The position numbers were made by a program, and so were the translations under genes. Positions 29,597-39,811 of a stretch of 64,000 nt of DNA are shown piece after piece. Positions within the stretch are counted from its first letter, which is position 1, and each line of letters starts with the position of its first letter. The DNA is from Rickettsia endosymbiont of Lasioglossum villosulum (GTDB taxonomy: Bacteria > Pseudomonadota > Alphaproteobacteria > Rickettsiales > Rickettsiaceae): the NCBI RefSeq assembly GCF_964026455.1, contig NZ_OZ032152.1, forward strand, positions 1,116,001 through 1,180,000, read 5' to 3'. A model generated the notes under the pieces. It saw only the letters and a list, made by a program, of their open reading frames with translations. It searched no databases and was not told where the DNA came from.

Positions 29597-29995
29597 TTAA
29601 AATACTTTACAAATTACTTCACCGCCAACATTTTTAATATGAGCTTCTCTATCAGACATAACACCATAAGGAGTAGATAGAATATATATTCCCATATTAT
29701 TATAGTATCCTTTTAAGTCCTTAATTGCAGAATACACCCTTTTTCCTGGCTTTGACACTCTATGAATCTCGCATATAGAAGCATCACCATTAGCAGAATA
29801 TTTTAAGGTTACCTCAGTATAGCTAATGTTATCTTTTGGAGTACTTGTATAATTTTTTATATAACCTTCTTTTTGTAGCACTTCTAAAATTGAAGTTTTA
29901 ATTTTAGAACTAGGAAAAGAAACATTTATTAGTTTGCTTTTATAAGCATTTCTAATTCTAGTTAACATATCTGCTACATTATCTGTCATTGACAT
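29597..29995 (-). CDS. rpsH: 30S ribosomal protein S8
   Basis: A 132-residue protein: [18 protein letters not shown] at the start and [31 protein letters not shown] at the end. In E. coli S8 binds 16S helix 21 and represses the spc mRNA at the rplE start. Whether that circuit exists here is not evident from the sequence. Confidence 0.97.
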   Translation of the reverse strand: MSMTDNVADMLTRIRNAYKSKLINVSFPSSKIKTSILEVLQKEGYIKNYTSTPKDNISYTEVTLKYSANGDASICEIHRVSKPGKRVYSAIKDLKGYYNNMGIYILSTPYGVMSDREAHIKNVGGEVICKVF

Positions 29996-30014
29996 ATTTA
30001 TTCACCTATTATTT

Positions 30015-30320
30015 TTACCAACTTGACTTAATTATCCCTGGAACTAAACCTCTGCTACTTAATTCTCTGAGTTTATTTCTTGATATGCCAAATTTTCTTA
30101 TAACCCCTCTTGGTCTACCTGTAAGCTCACATCTATTTCTAATTCTAGTGACTGATGAATTTCTAGATAATTGTGCTAATGACATTACCAAAGAAAAACG
30201 CTCTTCTAATGAAATATTCTTATCGTAAATTTTATTTTTTAATTTCTCACGCTTATTATGTAAGCTTTGTGATAATTTTTTTCTTTTTTCATTCTTCTTT
30301 ATAGAACTTACTTTTGCCAT
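30015..30320 (-). CDS. rpsN: 30S ribosomal protein S14
   Basis: A 101-residue protein of the zinc-free long form: [36 protein letters not shown] has the conserved core but lacks the CxxC pairs of the short zinc form. It lies between rplE and rpsH. Confidence 0.97.
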   Translation of the reverse strand: MAKVSSIKKNEKRKKLSQSLHNKREKLKNKIYDKNISLEERFSLVMSLAQLSRNSSVTRIRNRCELTGRPRGVIRKFGISRNKLRELSSRGLVPGIIKSSW

Positions 30321-30334
30321 TATATACCTTAAAC

Positions 30335-30874
30335 TTAATTATAAAAAGGTAAATTGAATCCTGATAACAAGGATTTACCTTCTTTATCTGTTTTAGCAGA
30401 TGTAACGATTGTAATATCCATTCCTCTTATAGTGTCAATTTTATCGTAATTAATCTCAGGAAAAACTATCTGTTCTTTTAGTCCAAAAGTAAAATTACCT
30501 TTACCATCAAAACTTTTGTAAGAAAAACCACGAAACTCTTTAACACGAGGTAATGCAACAATTACTAACCTTTCTAAGAAATCATACATTCTATCTTTAC
30601 GTAAAGTAACTTTGCAACCTATTTTCATACCATCACGTAACTTAAATGTTGCAATAGATTTTCTTGCTGAAGTTACAAAAGGTTTTTGACCAGAGATTAA
30701 AGTTAAATCATTTACTGCTTTATCAATCACTTTTGAATCAGCTATTGCTTCCCCTACACCCATATTTATAACAATTTTTTCAATAGCTGGAATTTCATGT
30801 TTATTTTTATAAGAAAATTCCTTTTGCAAATTGCTAATAATTTCCTTTTGATATAGTTCTTTAAATCTTAACAT
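30335..30874 (-). CDS. rplE: 50S ribosomal protein L5
   Basis: A 179-residue 5S rRNA-binding protein. [17 protein letters not shown], the [28 protein letters not shown] stretch, and the [28 protein letters not shown] end are diagnostic. Its start overlaps the rplX stop by one base, implying coupled translation. Confidence 0.97.
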   Translation of the reverse strand: MLRFKELYQKEIISNLQKEFSYKNKHEIPAIEKIVINMGVGEAIADSKVIDKAVNDLTLISGQKPFVTSARKSIATFKLRDGMKIGCKVTLRKDRMYDFLERLVIVALPRVKEFRGFSYKSFDGKGNFTFGLKEQIVFPEINYDKIDTIRGMDITIVTSAKTDKEGKSLLSGFNLPFYN

Positions 30875-31203
30875 TATTTGCCTTCCTTACCAATAATTTC
30901 TCCGGATTTTTTTGCTATTCTAACTTTAGAACCATCTTCTAAAAATTTAAAAGCTACCTTAGTAGGATTACCAGTTTTAGGATCAACATGTGCAACATTT
31001 GAAATATCTATAGGTAATTCTTTAGTTATTATGCCGCCTTCGCTTACTTGGGTAGGTTTAGTATGTTTTTTAACTAAATTTATTCCTGAAACAACTATTT
31101 TATTTTGCTCAGGAAAAACCTTTAATATTTTTCCTTTTTTCCCTTTGTATTTTCCAGTAATAATAATAACTTCATTACCCTTTTTTACTTTTAATTTTAT
31201 CAT
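30874..31203 (-). CDS. rplX: 50S ribosomal protein L24
   Basis: A 109-residue KOW-domain protein: [38 protein letters not shown], then HTKPTQ. It initiates 50S assembly by binding 23S domain I. It abuts rplN directly (0 bp) and overlaps rplE by one base. Confidence 0.97.
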   Translation of the reverse strand: MIKLKVKKGNEVIIITGKYKGKKGKILKVFPEQNKIVVSGINLVKKHTKPTQVSEGGIITKELPIDISNVAHVDPKTGNPTKVAFKFLEDGSKVRIAKKSGEIIGKEGK

Positions 31204-31572
31204 TTATAACACTTCCTCTGCGAGCGACATAATTCTAACATATTTTTTTGCTCTAAGTTCTCTTGTCACAGGACCAAAAACCCTAGTACCTATAGGCTCA
31301 TCTTGTTTGTTTAAAAGCACTAATGCGTTTTTGTCAAACTTTATTGTACTACCGTCAGCTCTTACAACCCCTGTTTTTGTGCGGACAATAACGCCTTTAT
31401 AAACGTCACCTTTTTTTACTTTACCACCAGGTATAGCTTCCTTAATAGATACAACTATAACATCGCCTAGCTTTGCTACCATATGATGGGAGCCACCTAG
31501 AACTTTAATACACATAACTTTTTTGGCACCGGAATTATCTGCCACTTCCAAAATGCTTTGCATTTGAATCAT
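31204..31572 (-). CDS. rplN: 50S ribosomal protein L14
   Basis: A 122-residue protein: [26 protein letters not shown] at the start, VVVRTKTGV-like ([28 protein letters not shown]) and [13 protein letters not shown] later. The C-terminal [14 protein letters not shown] is the classic L14 end. A 71-bp gap separates it from rpsQ. Confidence 0.97.
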   Translation of the reverse strand: MIQMQSILEVADNSGAKKVMCIKVLGGSHHMVAKLGDVIVVSIKEAIPGGKVKKGDVYKGVIVRTKTGVVRADGSTIKFDKNALVLLNKQDEPIGTRVFGPVTRELRAKKYVRIMSLAEEVL

Positions 31573-31643
31573 ATATCACTTCCAATTTTATTCACGAAAG
31601 ACAAAATAAACAATTTTCCCAATAAAGTCAAAGGATAAAACCT

Positions 31644-31877
31644 TTACTCTTCATTTATTACTACCCATATTTTAGTTTTTGAAATAGGACGACTTTCAAT
31701 TATATTAACTTTATCGCCTTCTTGAAACTTGTTATTTGGATCATGAGCTGCGTATTTTTTAGATACTTTTATAAATTTTTTATAAATAGGATGCTTAAAT
31801 CTTCTTTCTACTTTTACTGTAACTGTTTTATCAGCTTTTGAACTTATAACTACTCCTTGTAGGACTCTTTTAGGCAT
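31644..31877 (-). CDS. rpsQ: 30S ribosomal protein S17
   Basis: A 77-residue OB-fold protein: [34 protein letters not shown] and the terminal [20 protein letters not shown]. It follows rpmC by 5 bp. It closes the S10 gene order before rplN. Confidence 0.97.
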   Translation of the reverse strand: MPKRVLQGVVISSKADKTVTVKVERRFKHPIYKKFIKVSKKYAAHDPNNKFQEGDKVNIIESRPISKTKIWVVINEE

Positions 31878-31882
31878 TTTAA

Positions 31883-32095
31883 TTACTCTCCACTACTAGA
31901 TCTTTTTGTTAATTCAGTTTTAATACGTGCTATAGACTTTTTAACTAATGAAAACCTACTAGTATTTTTTAATTCACCCAAAGTTTGCTGAAATCTTAAA
32001 TTAAATAGTTCTTTTTTTAAAAGATTAAGATGCTTAAAAAGATCTTCAATTGTTTTACTTGTTAATTCACTTCTTAATGATTTTAAATCATTCAT
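31883..32095 (-). CDS. rpmC: 50S ribosomal protein L29
   Basis: A 70-residue two-helix protein: [38 protein letters not shown], with the LFNLRFQ family motif. It lies at the exit-tunnel rim. Its start overlaps the end of rplP by 8 bp. Confidence 0.96.
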   Translation of the reverse strand: MNDLKSLRSELTSKTIEDLFKHLNLLKKELFNLRFQQTLGELKNTSRFSLVKKSIARIKTELTKRSSSGE

Positions 32096-32498
32096 AACGC
32101 CTCACTATCCTTGTTCTAACAGGTAATTTTGCACTTGCAAGCTCTAAAGCTTTAACTGCAACATCTTCCTCAACCCCTTCAATTTCAAACATAATTCTTC
32201 CAGGTGATACCCTTACTGCAAAAAATTCAGGATTTCCTTTACCTTTACCCATTCTTACTTCAGCAGGCTTCTTAGAAACCGGAAGATCAGGAAAGATTCG
32301 TATCCATAATCTTCCTTGACGTTTCATACATCTAGTAGCCGCTTTTCTTCCTGCTTCTATTTGTCTAGCAGTAACACGCCAACCATCTATAGATTTTAAA
32401 CCAAATGATCCAAAGGCAAGTGTTGTACCTGCTTTTGATTTTGAAACAACTCTACCTTTATGAGCTTTTCTAAATTTTTGTTTTTTTGGAGCTAACAT
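32088..32498 (-). CDS. rplP: 50S ribosomal protein L16
   Basis: A 136-residue protein: [16 protein letters not shown], the [24 protein letters not shown] segment and the [26 protein letters not shown] end are all standard. L16 lies near the A site and is needed for peptidyl transfer. Confidence 0.97.
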   Translation of the reverse strand: MLAPKKQKFRKAHKGRVVSKSKAGTTLAFGSFGLKSIDGWRVTARQIEAGRKAATRCMKRQGRLWIRIFPDLPVSKKPAEVRMGKGKGNPEFFAVRVSPGRIMFEIEGVEEDVAVKALELASAKLPVRTRIVRRYE

Positions 32499-32513
32499 TT
32501 TAATACTTAAAAA

Positions 32514-33167
32514 TTAATTATATCTTTTATTTTCGGTATACTCGCCTTTGTAAATCCAAACTTTAACTCCTATAACCCCATAAGTAGTTATAGCTTCTGC
32601 AGTCGAATAATCAATATCTGCTCTTAAAGTATGCAATGGCATTCTCCCTTCTATATACCATTCTGTTCTAGCAATCTCAGCTCCACCAAGACGTCCTGAG
32701 CAACTAACTCTTATGCCTTGTCCACCTTGTTTAAATGAAGCTTGAATTGCTGTCTTCATTGCTTTTCTAAAGGATACTCTTTTTTCAAGCTGCGATGCTA
32801 TTGTCTGAGCTACTATAGCTGCATCTATATTAAACTTTCTAACTTCATGAATATTTATATAAACTTCACTTAAAGAAGTCATTTTTTCAATGGCTTTTTT
32901 TAGCTTATCAATTTCACTACCGTTTTTACCGATAATTATATTCGGTTTTTTTGCATTAATATTGATAATAATACTTTTGTTAGAAGGGCGTTCAATTAAA
33001 ATTCTGCTAACTTGAGCTTGAGTAAAACTTTTATTAACTAATTCTCTAATCTTTAAATCTTGTATAAAAAGAGTTTTATACTGCTTTTCTGCATAAAATA
33101 CAGAATCCCAACCTTTAATTAAAGTCGGTCCAACCCTAAAACCATGTGCACAAACTTTCTGCCCCAT
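32514..33167 (-). CDS. rpsC: 30S ribosomal protein S3
   Basis: A 217-residue protein. [13 protein letters not shown] start, KH domain ([26 protein letters not shown] with GKNG loop), and the [38 protein letters not shown]-terminal domain. S3 guards the mRNA entry tunnel. It is 1 bp from rplV. Confidence 0.97.
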   Translation of the reverse strand: MGQKVCAHGFRVGPTLIKGWDSVFYAEKQYKTLFIQDLKIRELVNKSFTQAQVSRILIERPSNKSIIININAKKPNIIIGKNGSEIDKLKKAIEKMTSLSEVYINIHEVRKFNIDAAIVAQTIASQLEKRVSFRKAMKTAIQASFKQGGQGIRVSCSGRLGGAEIARTEWYIEGRMPLHTLRADIDYSTAEAITTYGVIGVKVWIYKGEYTENKRYN

Positions 33168-33168
33168 C

Positions 33169-33528
33169 TTAATTATCCTCTTTTTCTGTAACAGTTATAT
33201 AAAGATTACTAAAAAACTTATTTATTCTAGTAGCTCTTCCTTTTGCTCTTGGCATAACTCTTTTCATTACTAAAGCCTTGCCTACTGTTGCGTTAGTTAT
33301 AACTAATCTATCTATATCTAAACCTAGATTATTTTCAGCATTTGCTACAGCAGATTGCAGACAAGCTTTTACAACTTTTGAAATTCTTTTTGGCGAAAAA
33401 GTTAATTGCACTAATGCTTCAGAAACTTTCATGTTTCTAATGAAAGCTGCAACTAAGTTTAATTTCCTTGGACTAACTCTAATTGATTTAGCTTTTGCCG
33501 TGGCAAAATTTTTGTTTTCCTGTACCAT
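33169..33528 (-). CDS. rplV: 50S ribosomal protein L22
   Basis: A 119-residue protein: [29 protein letters not shown] and [24 protein letters not shown] near the end, where the hairpin reaches into the exit tunnel near the macrolide site. It lies between rpsS and rpsC. Confidence 0.97.
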   Translation of the reverse strand: MVQENKNFATAKAKSIRVSPRKLNLVAAFIRNMKVSEALVQLTFSPKRISKVVKACLQSAVANAENNLGLDIDRLVITNATVGKALVMKRVMPRAKGRATRINKFFSNLYITVTEKEDN

Positions 33529-33534
33529 ATGATT

Positions 33535-33813
33535 TTATTTTCTTTTAACTTTTTTATCTGATCCATGCCCATGAAATGTTCTAGTAGGAGAGAATTCCCC
33601 TAGTTTTCTACCAACCATTTCTTCATTTACAGAAACTGGAATAAATTTATTTCCATTGTGAACAGAAAACGTAAAACCAACAAAAATAGGCAAAATGGTT
33701 GATCTTCTAGACCAGGTTTTAATCATTTCTGACTTACCAGATTCCATTAATTTTTGAACTTTTTTTATTAAATAACCATCTACGAAAGGCCCTTTCCACA
33801 CCGAACGTGCCAT
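33535..33813 (-). CDS. rpsS: 30S ribosomal protein S19
   Basis: A 92-residue protein: [19 protein letters not shown] start, [27 protein letters not shown] middle, [23 protein letters not shown] end. It pairs with S13 in the small-subunit head. Confidence 0.97.
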   Translation of the reverse strand: MARSVWKGPFVDGYLIKKVQKLMESGKSEMIKTWSRRSTILPIFVGFTFSVHNGNKFIPVSVNEEMVGRKLGEFSPTRTFHGHGSDKKVKRK

Positions 33814-33839
33814 AATTAATACCTAATTAATTTAAAAAT

Positions 33840-34661
33840 TTATTTTCTTTTCTTTATAATAAACTTAGAAGTACGCTTATTTTTACGCGTCTTTTTACCT
33901 TTCGTCGGGAATCCCCAAGGAGTAACTGGATGACGCCCACCAGAGGTTTTACCCTCACCACCACCATGCGGGTGATCTACAGGGTTCATTGCCACACCTC
34001 TTACATGAGGTCTCCAACCAAGCCATCTATTTCTACCAGCTTTACCTAAGTTAATATTTTTTTGATCAGGATTAGATACTGTACCTATCGTAGCCATACA
34101 ATCTAAAGGTACTAATCTAAATTCACCTGACTTTAATTTAATTTGTGCATATCCTGAATCTTTACCTACTAAATCTACCGACGTACCTGCTGATCTTGCA
34201 ATTTGACTACCTTTACCAACTTTCATTTCAACATTATGTAAAGTAGTACCGATAGGGATATATCTTAAAGGCAAACAATTACCAATTTTTATATCTGCAT
34301 CTTTGCTTGATATTATCTTATCTCCTACTACTAATTTTTGTGGAGCTAGAATATAAGCATGCTCACCATCTTCATATTTAATTAAAGCAATAAAAGCAGT
34401 TCTGTTAGGATCATATTCTATTCTTTCAACTATAGCAGAAATATCTAATTTATTTCTTTTAAAGTCAATAACACGATATAGTCTTTTATGACCTCCACCT
34501 CTTTGCCAAGAAGTGATTCTACCCTGATTATTTCTTCCACCTGTTTTAGATATCCCTTTAGTTAGAGCCTTAAAAGGTCTACCTTTCCATAAACTAGTTC
34601 TATCAACTTGAACTAACTCTCTCAAAGAAGGGGTAATTGGATTAAAACTTTTTAAAGCCAT
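33840..34661 (-). CDS. rplB: 50S ribosomal protein L2
   Basis: A 273-residue protein: [16 protein letters not shown] at the start and [30 protein letters not shown] near the end, with the conserved His of DHPHGGG close to the peptidyl transferase centre. It abuts rplW with no gap. Confidence 0.98.
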   Translation of the reverse strand: MALKSFNPITPSLRELVQVDRTSLWKGRPFKALTKGISKTGGRNNQGRITSWQRGGGHKRLYRVIDFKRNKLDISAIVERIEYDPNRTAFIALIKYEDGEHAYILAPQKLVVGDKIISSKDADIKIGNCLPLRYIPIGTTLHNVEMKVGKGSQIARSAGTSVDLVGKDSGYAQIKLKSGEFRLVPLDCMATIGTVSNPDQKNINLGKAGRNRWLGWRPHVRGVAMNPVDHPHGGGEGKTSGGRHPVTPWGFPTKGKKTRKNKRTSKFIIKKRK

Positions 34662-34958
34662 TTATTTAATTCCTCCGGCAAAATCAATATTATGATCTTT
34701 TTCTAATGTTACCACAGCTTTTTTTCTATCAACTTGACGTCCGATAACTCCCTTAAATCTCTTTTTCTTACCTTTGACATTTAAGATATTTACTTTTTTT
34801 ACTTTTACTTTAAATATTTCTTCTATGGCTTTTTTAACGACAAGCTTCTCAGCAAGTTTATCTACATAAAAAGTGTATTTATTTTGTTCTGAAAGAAGCG
34901 TAGTTTTTTCTGTAATAACAGGTCTTCTAATTAAATCGTAATATTTATAAGAACTCAT
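34662..34958 (-). CDS. rplW: 50S ribosomal protein L23
   Basis: A 98-residue protein: LIRRPVITEKTTLLSEQNKYTFYVDKLA and the VKKVNILNVKGKKKRFKGVIGRQVDRKKAVVTL segment. L23 is the docking site for trigger factor and SRP at the tunnel exit. It overlaps rplD by 4 bp (ATGA). Confidence 0.97.
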   Translation of the reverse strand: MSSYKYYDLIRRPVITEKTTLLSEQNKYTFYVDKLAEKLVVKKAIEEIFKVKVKKVNILNVKGKKKRFKGVIGRQVDRKKAVVTLEKDHNIDFAGGIK

Positions 34959-35578
34959 TTTAACCTCTCTTCTAAAACATTCACTGCTTCTTGTGATAAC
35001 AATACATATTCGTGTCTTATTATGTCATAGACATTTGCACCTATTTGCGGAACAACTACTGTATTATAAATATTTTGTGCTGCTAAAGAAAAATTAACAT
35101 CCACTTCATTGCCATCTATTACAAAGAAGCTTTTACCTTGAAACTTATTTAATATATTAACAAGATTAGAGGTTTTAGGCGTTTCTAATTTTAAAGAATC
35201 TATGACTAGTAATTTTCCTTCAGAAAATTTTTCGGATAAAGCATGAATTAAACCAAGTTTTCGTACTTTTTTAGGTAATTTAGTTGCATGGCTACGTACT
35301 ACAGGACCATGAATTACACCACCTCCACGCATCTGTACAGATCTTAAAGAACCTTGTCTTGCATTCCCTGTACCTTTTTGCTTAAAAGGTTTTTTTGTAG
35401 TACCGGATACTTCTGATACAGTTTTAGTTTTATGTGTACCAGACATTGCTTTAGCTCGTTGCCAATCAACAACTTGCTTTATTATATCATCCCTAATAAA
35501 CTCTACAGCAAATATATCTTCGTTTAAACTAATCTCACCAACTTCTTCATTAGCAAGATTTAACATTTTAGTTTTCAT
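34955..35578 (-). CDS. rplD: 50S ribosomal protein L4
   Basis: A 207-residue protein: the KTKTVSEVSGTTKKPFKQKGTGNARQGSLRS loop lines the exit tunnel, and GGVIHGPVVRSHATKLPKKVRKLGLIHALSEK follows. In E. coli L4 also represses the S10 operon by attenuation; nothing here proves the same. A 53-bp gap separates it from rplC. Confidence 0.97.
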   Translation of the reverse strand: MKTKMLNLANEEVGEISLNEDIFAVEFIRDDIIKQVVDWQRAKAMSGTHKTKTVSEVSGTTKKPFKQKGTGNARQGSLRSVQMRGGGVIHGPVVRSHATKLPKKVRKLGLIHALSEKFSEGKLLVIDSLKLETPKTSNLVNILNKFQGKSFFVIDGNEVDVNFSLAAQNIYNTVVVPQIGANVYDIIRHEYVLLSQEAVNVLEERLK

Positions 35579-35631
35579 TTTTTTTCAACCTATACAGTCT
35601 TATATAAAATCTTTTATACAAATAGTTATTT

Positions 35632-36279
35632 TTATGCAGTTATTGAAATCTTTTTTATTGCATCTTTTATTGAAATATATGAACCTTTATGTCCCGGTAT
35701 ACTTCCCTGAATCATAATAAGCCCTTGCTCTTTATCGATTGCAAATATTTTTAAATTTTGGATAGTAACTTGACTACACCCCATATGTCCAGCCATTTTT
35801 TTACCTTTAAAGACTTTTCCTGGATCTTGTCTTTGACCAGTAGAACCGTGTGAACGATGTGATATTGAAACACCGTGAGAAGCTTCAAGCCCTCTAAAAT
35901 TATGTCTCTTCATACTACCAGCAAATCCTTTACCTATAGTAGTAGCTGTTACATCTATAAATTGTCCTGCCGTAAAATGATCTACTTCTAAACTTGCTGC
36001 TATATCGATAAAGTTATCTTCAGAGATTCTAAATTCTTTTAATTTAGTTTTAGGAGACACTTTAGCATTAGCAAAAACTTGCTTCATAGGCTTAGTTACT
36101 CTAGATATTTTTTTATCTTTTATTCCTATAACTAAAGCATTATAACCATGTTTTTCAGCAATTTTATGTCCTACTACTTGGCAATCATCAACTTTCACTA
36201 GTGTTAATGGAACTCTCTTCCCATTATTATTAAAAACACTAGTCATCCCAACTTTTTGAGCAATTATTCCGGTTCTCAT
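35632..36279 (-). CDS. rplC: 50S ribosomal protein L3
   Basis: A 215-residue protein: [28 protein letters not shown] and the central [34 protein letters not shown] loop that reaches the peptidyl transferase centre. Its ATG overlaps the rpsJ stop by one base (TAATG). Confidence 0.97.
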   Translation of the reverse strand: MRTGIIAQKVGMTSVFNNNGKRVPLTLVKVDDCQVVGHKIAEKHGYNALVIGIKDKKISRVTKPMKQVFANAKVSPKTKLKEFRISEDNFIDIAASLEVDHFTAGQFIDVTATTIGKGFAGSMKRHNFRGLEASHGVSISHRSHGSTGQRQDPGKVFKGKKMAGHMGCSQVTIQNLKIFAIDKEQGLIMIQGSIPGHKGSYISIKDAIKKISITA

Positions 36280-36596
36280 TACTCCCCACTCTCTAATTCA
36301 ATCACTACATCAACACCTGCTGTTAAATCAACTTTACTTAAAGCGTCAACAACTGCTGGATTTGGATCATCTATAACCAATAATCTTTTTTGTGTTCTAA
36401 TTTCGTATTGCTCCCTTGATTTTATATGGACGTGGGGAGATCTATTTACGGTAAATCTTTGAATTTTTCTAGGTAAAGGAATAGGACCACTAATATTAGC
36501 AAATGTTCTTTTAACAGCACTAACTATCTCTTTAGTAGCCTGATCAAGACTACGATGATCAAATGACTTTAAACGAATTTTGATTTTATTTTTCAT
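36279..36596 (-). CDS. rpsJ: 30S ribosomal protein S10 (NusE)
   Basis: A 105-residue protein: [57 protein letters not shown]. It joins the ribosome head and also serves as NusE in antitermination. It is the first gene of the S10 cluster and follows tuf by 92 bp, the gap holding a perfect 16-bp hairpin. Confidence 0.97.
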   Translation of the reverse strand: MKNKIKIRLKSFDHRSLDQATKEIVSAVKRTFANISGPIPLPRKIQRFTVNRSPHVHIKSREQYEIRTQKRLLVIDDPNPAVVDALSKVDLTAGVDVVIELESGE

Positions 36597-36644
36597 TTAA
36601 CAAACCTTAATTATAAACAGCAAGATGTTTTTACATCTTAAAAC

Positions 36645-36680
36645 ATAAATACCTATTATTAAAAAATAATAGGTATTTAT
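36645..36680. terminator. 16-bp perfect hairpin between tuf and rpsJ
   Basis: ATAAATACCTATTATT (36645-36660) and AATAATAGGTATTTAT (36665-36680) are perfectly complementary with a 4-nt loop. On the minus strand it is followed by GTTTTAAGATG rather than a long T-tract, so it could be a partial terminator, an attenuator for the S10 cluster or a processing site. Confidence 0.55.
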
Positions 36681-36688
36681 AAAATAGA

Positions 36689-37876
36689 CTAATTAATTAC
36701 TTTAGAAACTACACCAGCACCTACTGTTCTACCACCTTCACGAATCGAGAATTTTAAACCTTGCTGCATAGCAATAGGAGAAATTAACTTAACTTTGAAA
36801 GTAGCATTATCACCAGGCATAACCATTTGTTTATCAGCCGGTAATTCTATTGTACCTGTAACGTCTGTTGTTCTAAAATAGAATTGTGGACGATAGTTAT
36901 TGGTAAATGGAGTATGACGTCCACCTTCATCTTTACTAAGCACGTATACTTCAGCTTCAAATTCATCGTGAGGTGTTATACTACCAGGTTTTGCAAGAAC
37001 TTGTCCTCTTTGTACAGCTTCTCTATCTATACCACGTAATAATATACCAACATTATCCCCAGCCTCACCACTATCAAGAAGCTTTCTAAACATTTCAACA
37101 CCGGTACATGTAGAAGTTTGAGTTGCTTTTATTCCAACTATTTCAACAGCTTCACCCACTTTAACTTTACCAGCTTCAATTCTACCTGTTACAACTGTTC
37201 CTCTTCCTGAAATAGAGAACACATCCTCGATAGGCATTAAGAAAGGCTTTTCAGTTTCTCTAGTAGGTTGTGGTATATAACTATCTACTGCATCCATTAA
37301 TTCATGAATAGCTTTCTCACCTTCAGGCTTTCCTTCTAAAGCTTGAAGAGCAGAACCTCTAATTATTGGTATCTCATCACCAGGGAAATCATATTTTGAT
37401 AATAATTCTCTTACTTCCATTTCCACTAATTCTAGTAGATCAGGATCATCAACCATATCAACTTTGTTTAAGAACACTACCATTTTAGGTACGCCAACTT
37501 GCTTTGCTAATAATATATGTTCTCTAGTTTGTGGCATTGGACCATCAGCAGCAGAAACAACTAGTATAGCACCGTCCATTTGAGCAGCACCTGTGATCAT
37601 GTTCTTTACATAGTCAGCATGTCCTGGGCAGTCTACGTGTGCATAGTGCCTACTCTTAGTCTCATATTCTACGTGAGCAGTTGATATTGTTATACCTCTT
37701 TCCTTTTCCTCAGGAGCGGCATCAATTTCATCATATTTTTTAACTTTGATATCTTTATTATCTTTTCCAAGCACCATTGTTATTGCTGCTGTCAAAGAAG
37801 TTTTCCCATGATCCACGTGACCGATAGTACCGATATTAACATGCGGTTTGGTTCTTTCAAACTTTGCTTTTGCCAT
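36689..37876 (-). CDS. tuf: Elongation factor Tu
   Basis: A 395-residue GTPase. It has [10 protein letters not shown] (P-loop), [13 protein letters not shown] (switch I), [22 protein letters not shown] (switch II), NKVDMVDD, and the [40 protein letters not shown] end. It delivers aminoacyl-tRNA to the A site. Upstream on the same strand are tRNA-Gly and tRNA-Tyr, and downstream is rpsJ. fusA, rpsG and rpsL are not here. In E. coli, tRNA-Tyr and tRNA-Gly precede tufB; this context plus the S10 cluster downstream matches the known chimeric arrangement in Rickettsia. Confidence 0.98.
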   Translation of the reverse strand: MAKAKFERTKPHVNIGTIGHVDHGKTSLTAAITMVLGKDNKDIKVKKYDEIDAAPEEKERGITISTAHVEYETKSRHYAHVDCPGHADYVKNMITGAAQMDGAILVVSAADGPMPQTREHILLAKQVGVPKMVVFLNKVDMVDDPDLLELVEMEVRELLSKYDFPGDEIPIIRGSALQALEGKPEGEKAIHELMDAVDSYIPQPTRETEKPFLMPIEDVFSISGRGTVVTGRIEAGKVKVGEAVEIVGIKATQTSTCTGVEMFRKLLDSGEAGDNVGILLRGIDREAVQRGQVLAKPGSITPHDEFEAEVYVLSKDEGGRHTPFTNNYRPQFYFRTTDVTGTIELPADKQMVMPGDNATFKVKLISPIAMQQGLKFSIREGGRTVGAGVVSKVIN

Positions 37877-37965
37877 ATTTTTACTCTCTTACAATTTTTT
37901 AAGTTTAATACAAGTTAATTTAAAGTGCGTTTTTTGCTAAATTTATTTGTCACCACTATATTTAA

Positions 37966-38039
37966 TGGAGCGGGTGATGGGAATCGAACCCACACAGCCA
38001 GCTTGGAAGGCTGGAACTCTACCATTGAGCTACACCCGC
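37966..38039 (-). tRNA. tRNA-Gly (TCC)
   Basis: The reverse strand gives a 74-nt cloverleaf with CCA: acceptor GCGGGTG pairing with CACCCGC, D-arm TAGCTCAATGGTAGAG, anticodon loop CCTTCCAAG with TCC, T-arm GTGGGTTCGATTCCCAT. It lies 89 bp before the tuf start and is probably cotranscribed with it. Confidence 0.95.
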
Positions 38040-38158
38040 AACTAACACCAATTTTATTCAGACTTACAATTATACACGATTATATTTTATTTTTAAATAT
38101 AATTTATAATATAAAATGATAAGTTTAAAAAATGATATGCTTCCCTGAACCATTCAAG

Positions 38159-38244
38159 TGGTGGAGGGAGAAGGATTCGAACCTTCGAACGCTTACGCGG
38201 GCAGATTTACAGTCTGCTGCCATTGACCACTCGACCACCCCTCC
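38159..38244 (-). tRNA. tRNA-Tyr (GTA)
   Basis: The reverse strand gives an 86-nt tRNA with a long variable arm (CCGCGTAAGCG) and encoded CCA: acceptor GGAGGGG, anticodon loop ACTGTAAATC with GTA, T-arm GAAGGTTCGAATCCTTC. It precedes tRNA-Gly by 119 bp. Confidence 0.95.
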
Positions 38245-38434
38245 TAAAGAACTTTACTGTATTAAATAGACTAATTCACTTTAAAAGACAATATAAATTA
38301 GTATTAGGACTTAATAAAACTTCTCGCCGAATCATCAAATAAACAAATAGCAGCTTGCACATTTATTTAGTTGTAACTTTCTATAATAAATAGTAGTTTC
38401 TGTCAAGAACAAATTACCAAAGGTTTTCAATAAC

Positions 38435-39160
38435 ATGCAAAATAAAAAGCTGGATTCTAAAAATTACTACTATATTTATGGCAAACATCCTGTATTTTCA
38501 GCTCTTAACAATCCAAAACGTCAAATTGAGGATATTTTATGCACTCAAATGATCTTTGATACAAATAAAAAATTAATAAGCTCCAAGCCTTATAAAATTG
38601 TTAATAATGATGTTTTATCTAAATTGTTAGAAAACCAAACCCATCAAGGAATAGCTGCTAAAGTTAAGCCAATTTTTTCCTATAATATAGAAGATATCAA
38701 CATAAAAAATCCAAAATGTAAGATTGCAATTCTTGATCAAATAACTGATCCACAAAATATTGGGGCAATTATTCGAAGTGCAGCAGCTTTTAATATAGAT
38801 GCTATAATCTTACCACTAGATAATTCACCTAATGAAAATGGCACTATAGCTAAAGCAGCTTGTGGAACTTTAGAATTAATAAAAATTATTAAAGTAACCA
38901 ATCTAAACTCTTGTATAAATTACCTAAAAAAACATGGTTTTTGGGTTATAGGGCTAACTGGGGAAGCCAATGATTATTTTACCGATAAATTAATTTCAGA
39001 TAAAATAGCTTTAATATTCGGCTCGGAAGATAAAGGCATGCGAAGATTGGTTCAAGAAAATTGTGATCATTTAGCCAAAATTCCTATTTCTGATAAAGTA
39101 GAAAGCCTTAATGTATCAAATGCCGCTTCTATAATTTTTCACTCACTATGGGATCATTAA
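38435..39160 (+). CDS. rlmB: TrmH/SpoU-family 2'-O-ribose rRNA methyltransferase (RlmB-type)
   Basis: A 241-residue SPOUT methyltransferase. An N-terminal substrate-binding domain (YYIYGKHPVFSALNNPKRQIEDI) is followed by the three motifs of the family: LDQITDPQNIGAIIRSAAAF (motif 1), LIFGSEDKGMRRLVQENCDH (motif 2) and IPISDKVESLNVSNAASII (motif 3), which form the knotted AdoMet site. RlmB methylates 2'-O of a 23S guanosine; the close homologue TrmH acts on tRNA, so the exact target is inferred. It is divergent from the tRNA-Tyr/tuf unit and followed by a strong hairpin terminator. Confidence 0.88.
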   Translation: MQNKKLDSKNYYYIYGKHPVFSALNNPKRQIEDILCTQMIFDTNKKLISSKPYKIVNNDVLSKLLENQTHQGIAAKVKPIFSYNIEDINIKNPKCKIAILDQITDPQNIGAIIRSAAAFNIDAIILPLDNSPNENGTIAKAACGTLELIKIIKVTNLNSCINYLKKHGFWVIGLTGEANDYFTDKLISDKIALIFGSEDKGMRRLVQENCDHLAKIPISDKVESLNVSNAASIIFHSLWDH

Positions 39161-39248
39161 CAAAGTTGAAATATTTTTAACAAATCAAATATTGTTTTTT
39201 ATTTACTTCCTTATAAATATTTAGTCTACTTAAATATATGTTTATTAA

Positions 39249-39282
39249 AATGATAACGTAAACTACTATTTGCGTTATCATT
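39249..39282 (+). terminator. Rho-independent terminator
   Basis: AATGATAACGTAAA (39249-39262) pairs with TTTGCGTTATCATT (39269-39282), 13 of 14 complementary, followed by the T-rich tract TGTTCTTTATTTTTTC. It probably ends the rlmB transcript, although it lies about 90 bp downstream of the stop. Confidence 0.7.
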
Positions 39283-39360
39283 GTTCTTTATTTTTTCAGT
39301 ATTAGATAAGATTTATTCTATCACGTTACTATTATTAATTTAGTTCTAATCGGTAGCGTT

Positions 39361-39811
39361 ATGTCACAAAATATATTACAAAACAAACAAATTATTAAGA
39401 GCTTTGAAAAGCAACTTAATATATTCTTAGATGAGTATAAAGAAAGAGAAATTACAAATATTGTTCTAAGTAATTTTCTCGACAAAGTAATTAATAATTT
39501 AAAACATGAAAAATTAATTAGTGATACACTATTTGAAGTATATCAAGGCAAAGCAGTAATTGCTAAACCGTTACATACAGATTACCCTCAATCACCCGAA
39601 CAAGCACATGACGAAAATTGGCAAAAATTTTATAGTTTTAATCATGATAGAAAACACAATCGGTTTTATTGCCAAAAATTTAAAAAAAGCTTCCATTAAA
39701 GACAAATTATACTATAGTTTTGCTAAATTATCCGAGCAATTAGATTTAAATGCCATCAGTGATCATTTTATGAATAAAATAAATAATTATATAACATTTA
39801 ACGATTTATGA
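39361..39811 (+). pseudogene. Conserved small protein of unknown function, frameshifted
   Basis: The frame from ATG 39361 reads SQNILQNKQIIKSFEKQLNI and on to about HDRKH near 39650, then runs to a stop at 39699. The +1 frame takes over with ENTIGFIAKNLKKASIKDK, YYSFAKLSEQLDLNA and ISDHFMNKINN, ending at 39811. Joined, they would make one protein of about 150 residues, helical and charged, with no family I recognise. The simplest reading is one inserted base between about 39600 and 39690. Its end overlaps the fumC start by 4 bp. Confidence 0.6.

Noticed and set aside
30878..31402. A 174-codon plus-strand reading frame across L24 and L14
   Set aside because: Antisense to two certain ribosomal protein genes; the composition follows from their codons.
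37925..38119. A short plus-strand reading frame near tuf
   Set aside because: It runs over the complement of tRNA-Gly (the GDGNRTHTA segment is the usual antisense-tRNA artefact).
39560..39811. A separate gene starting with ATG at 39560
   Set aside because: Its first third is a mirror of the upstream frame; only the part after about 39650 looks coding, as the continuation of the gene at 39361.
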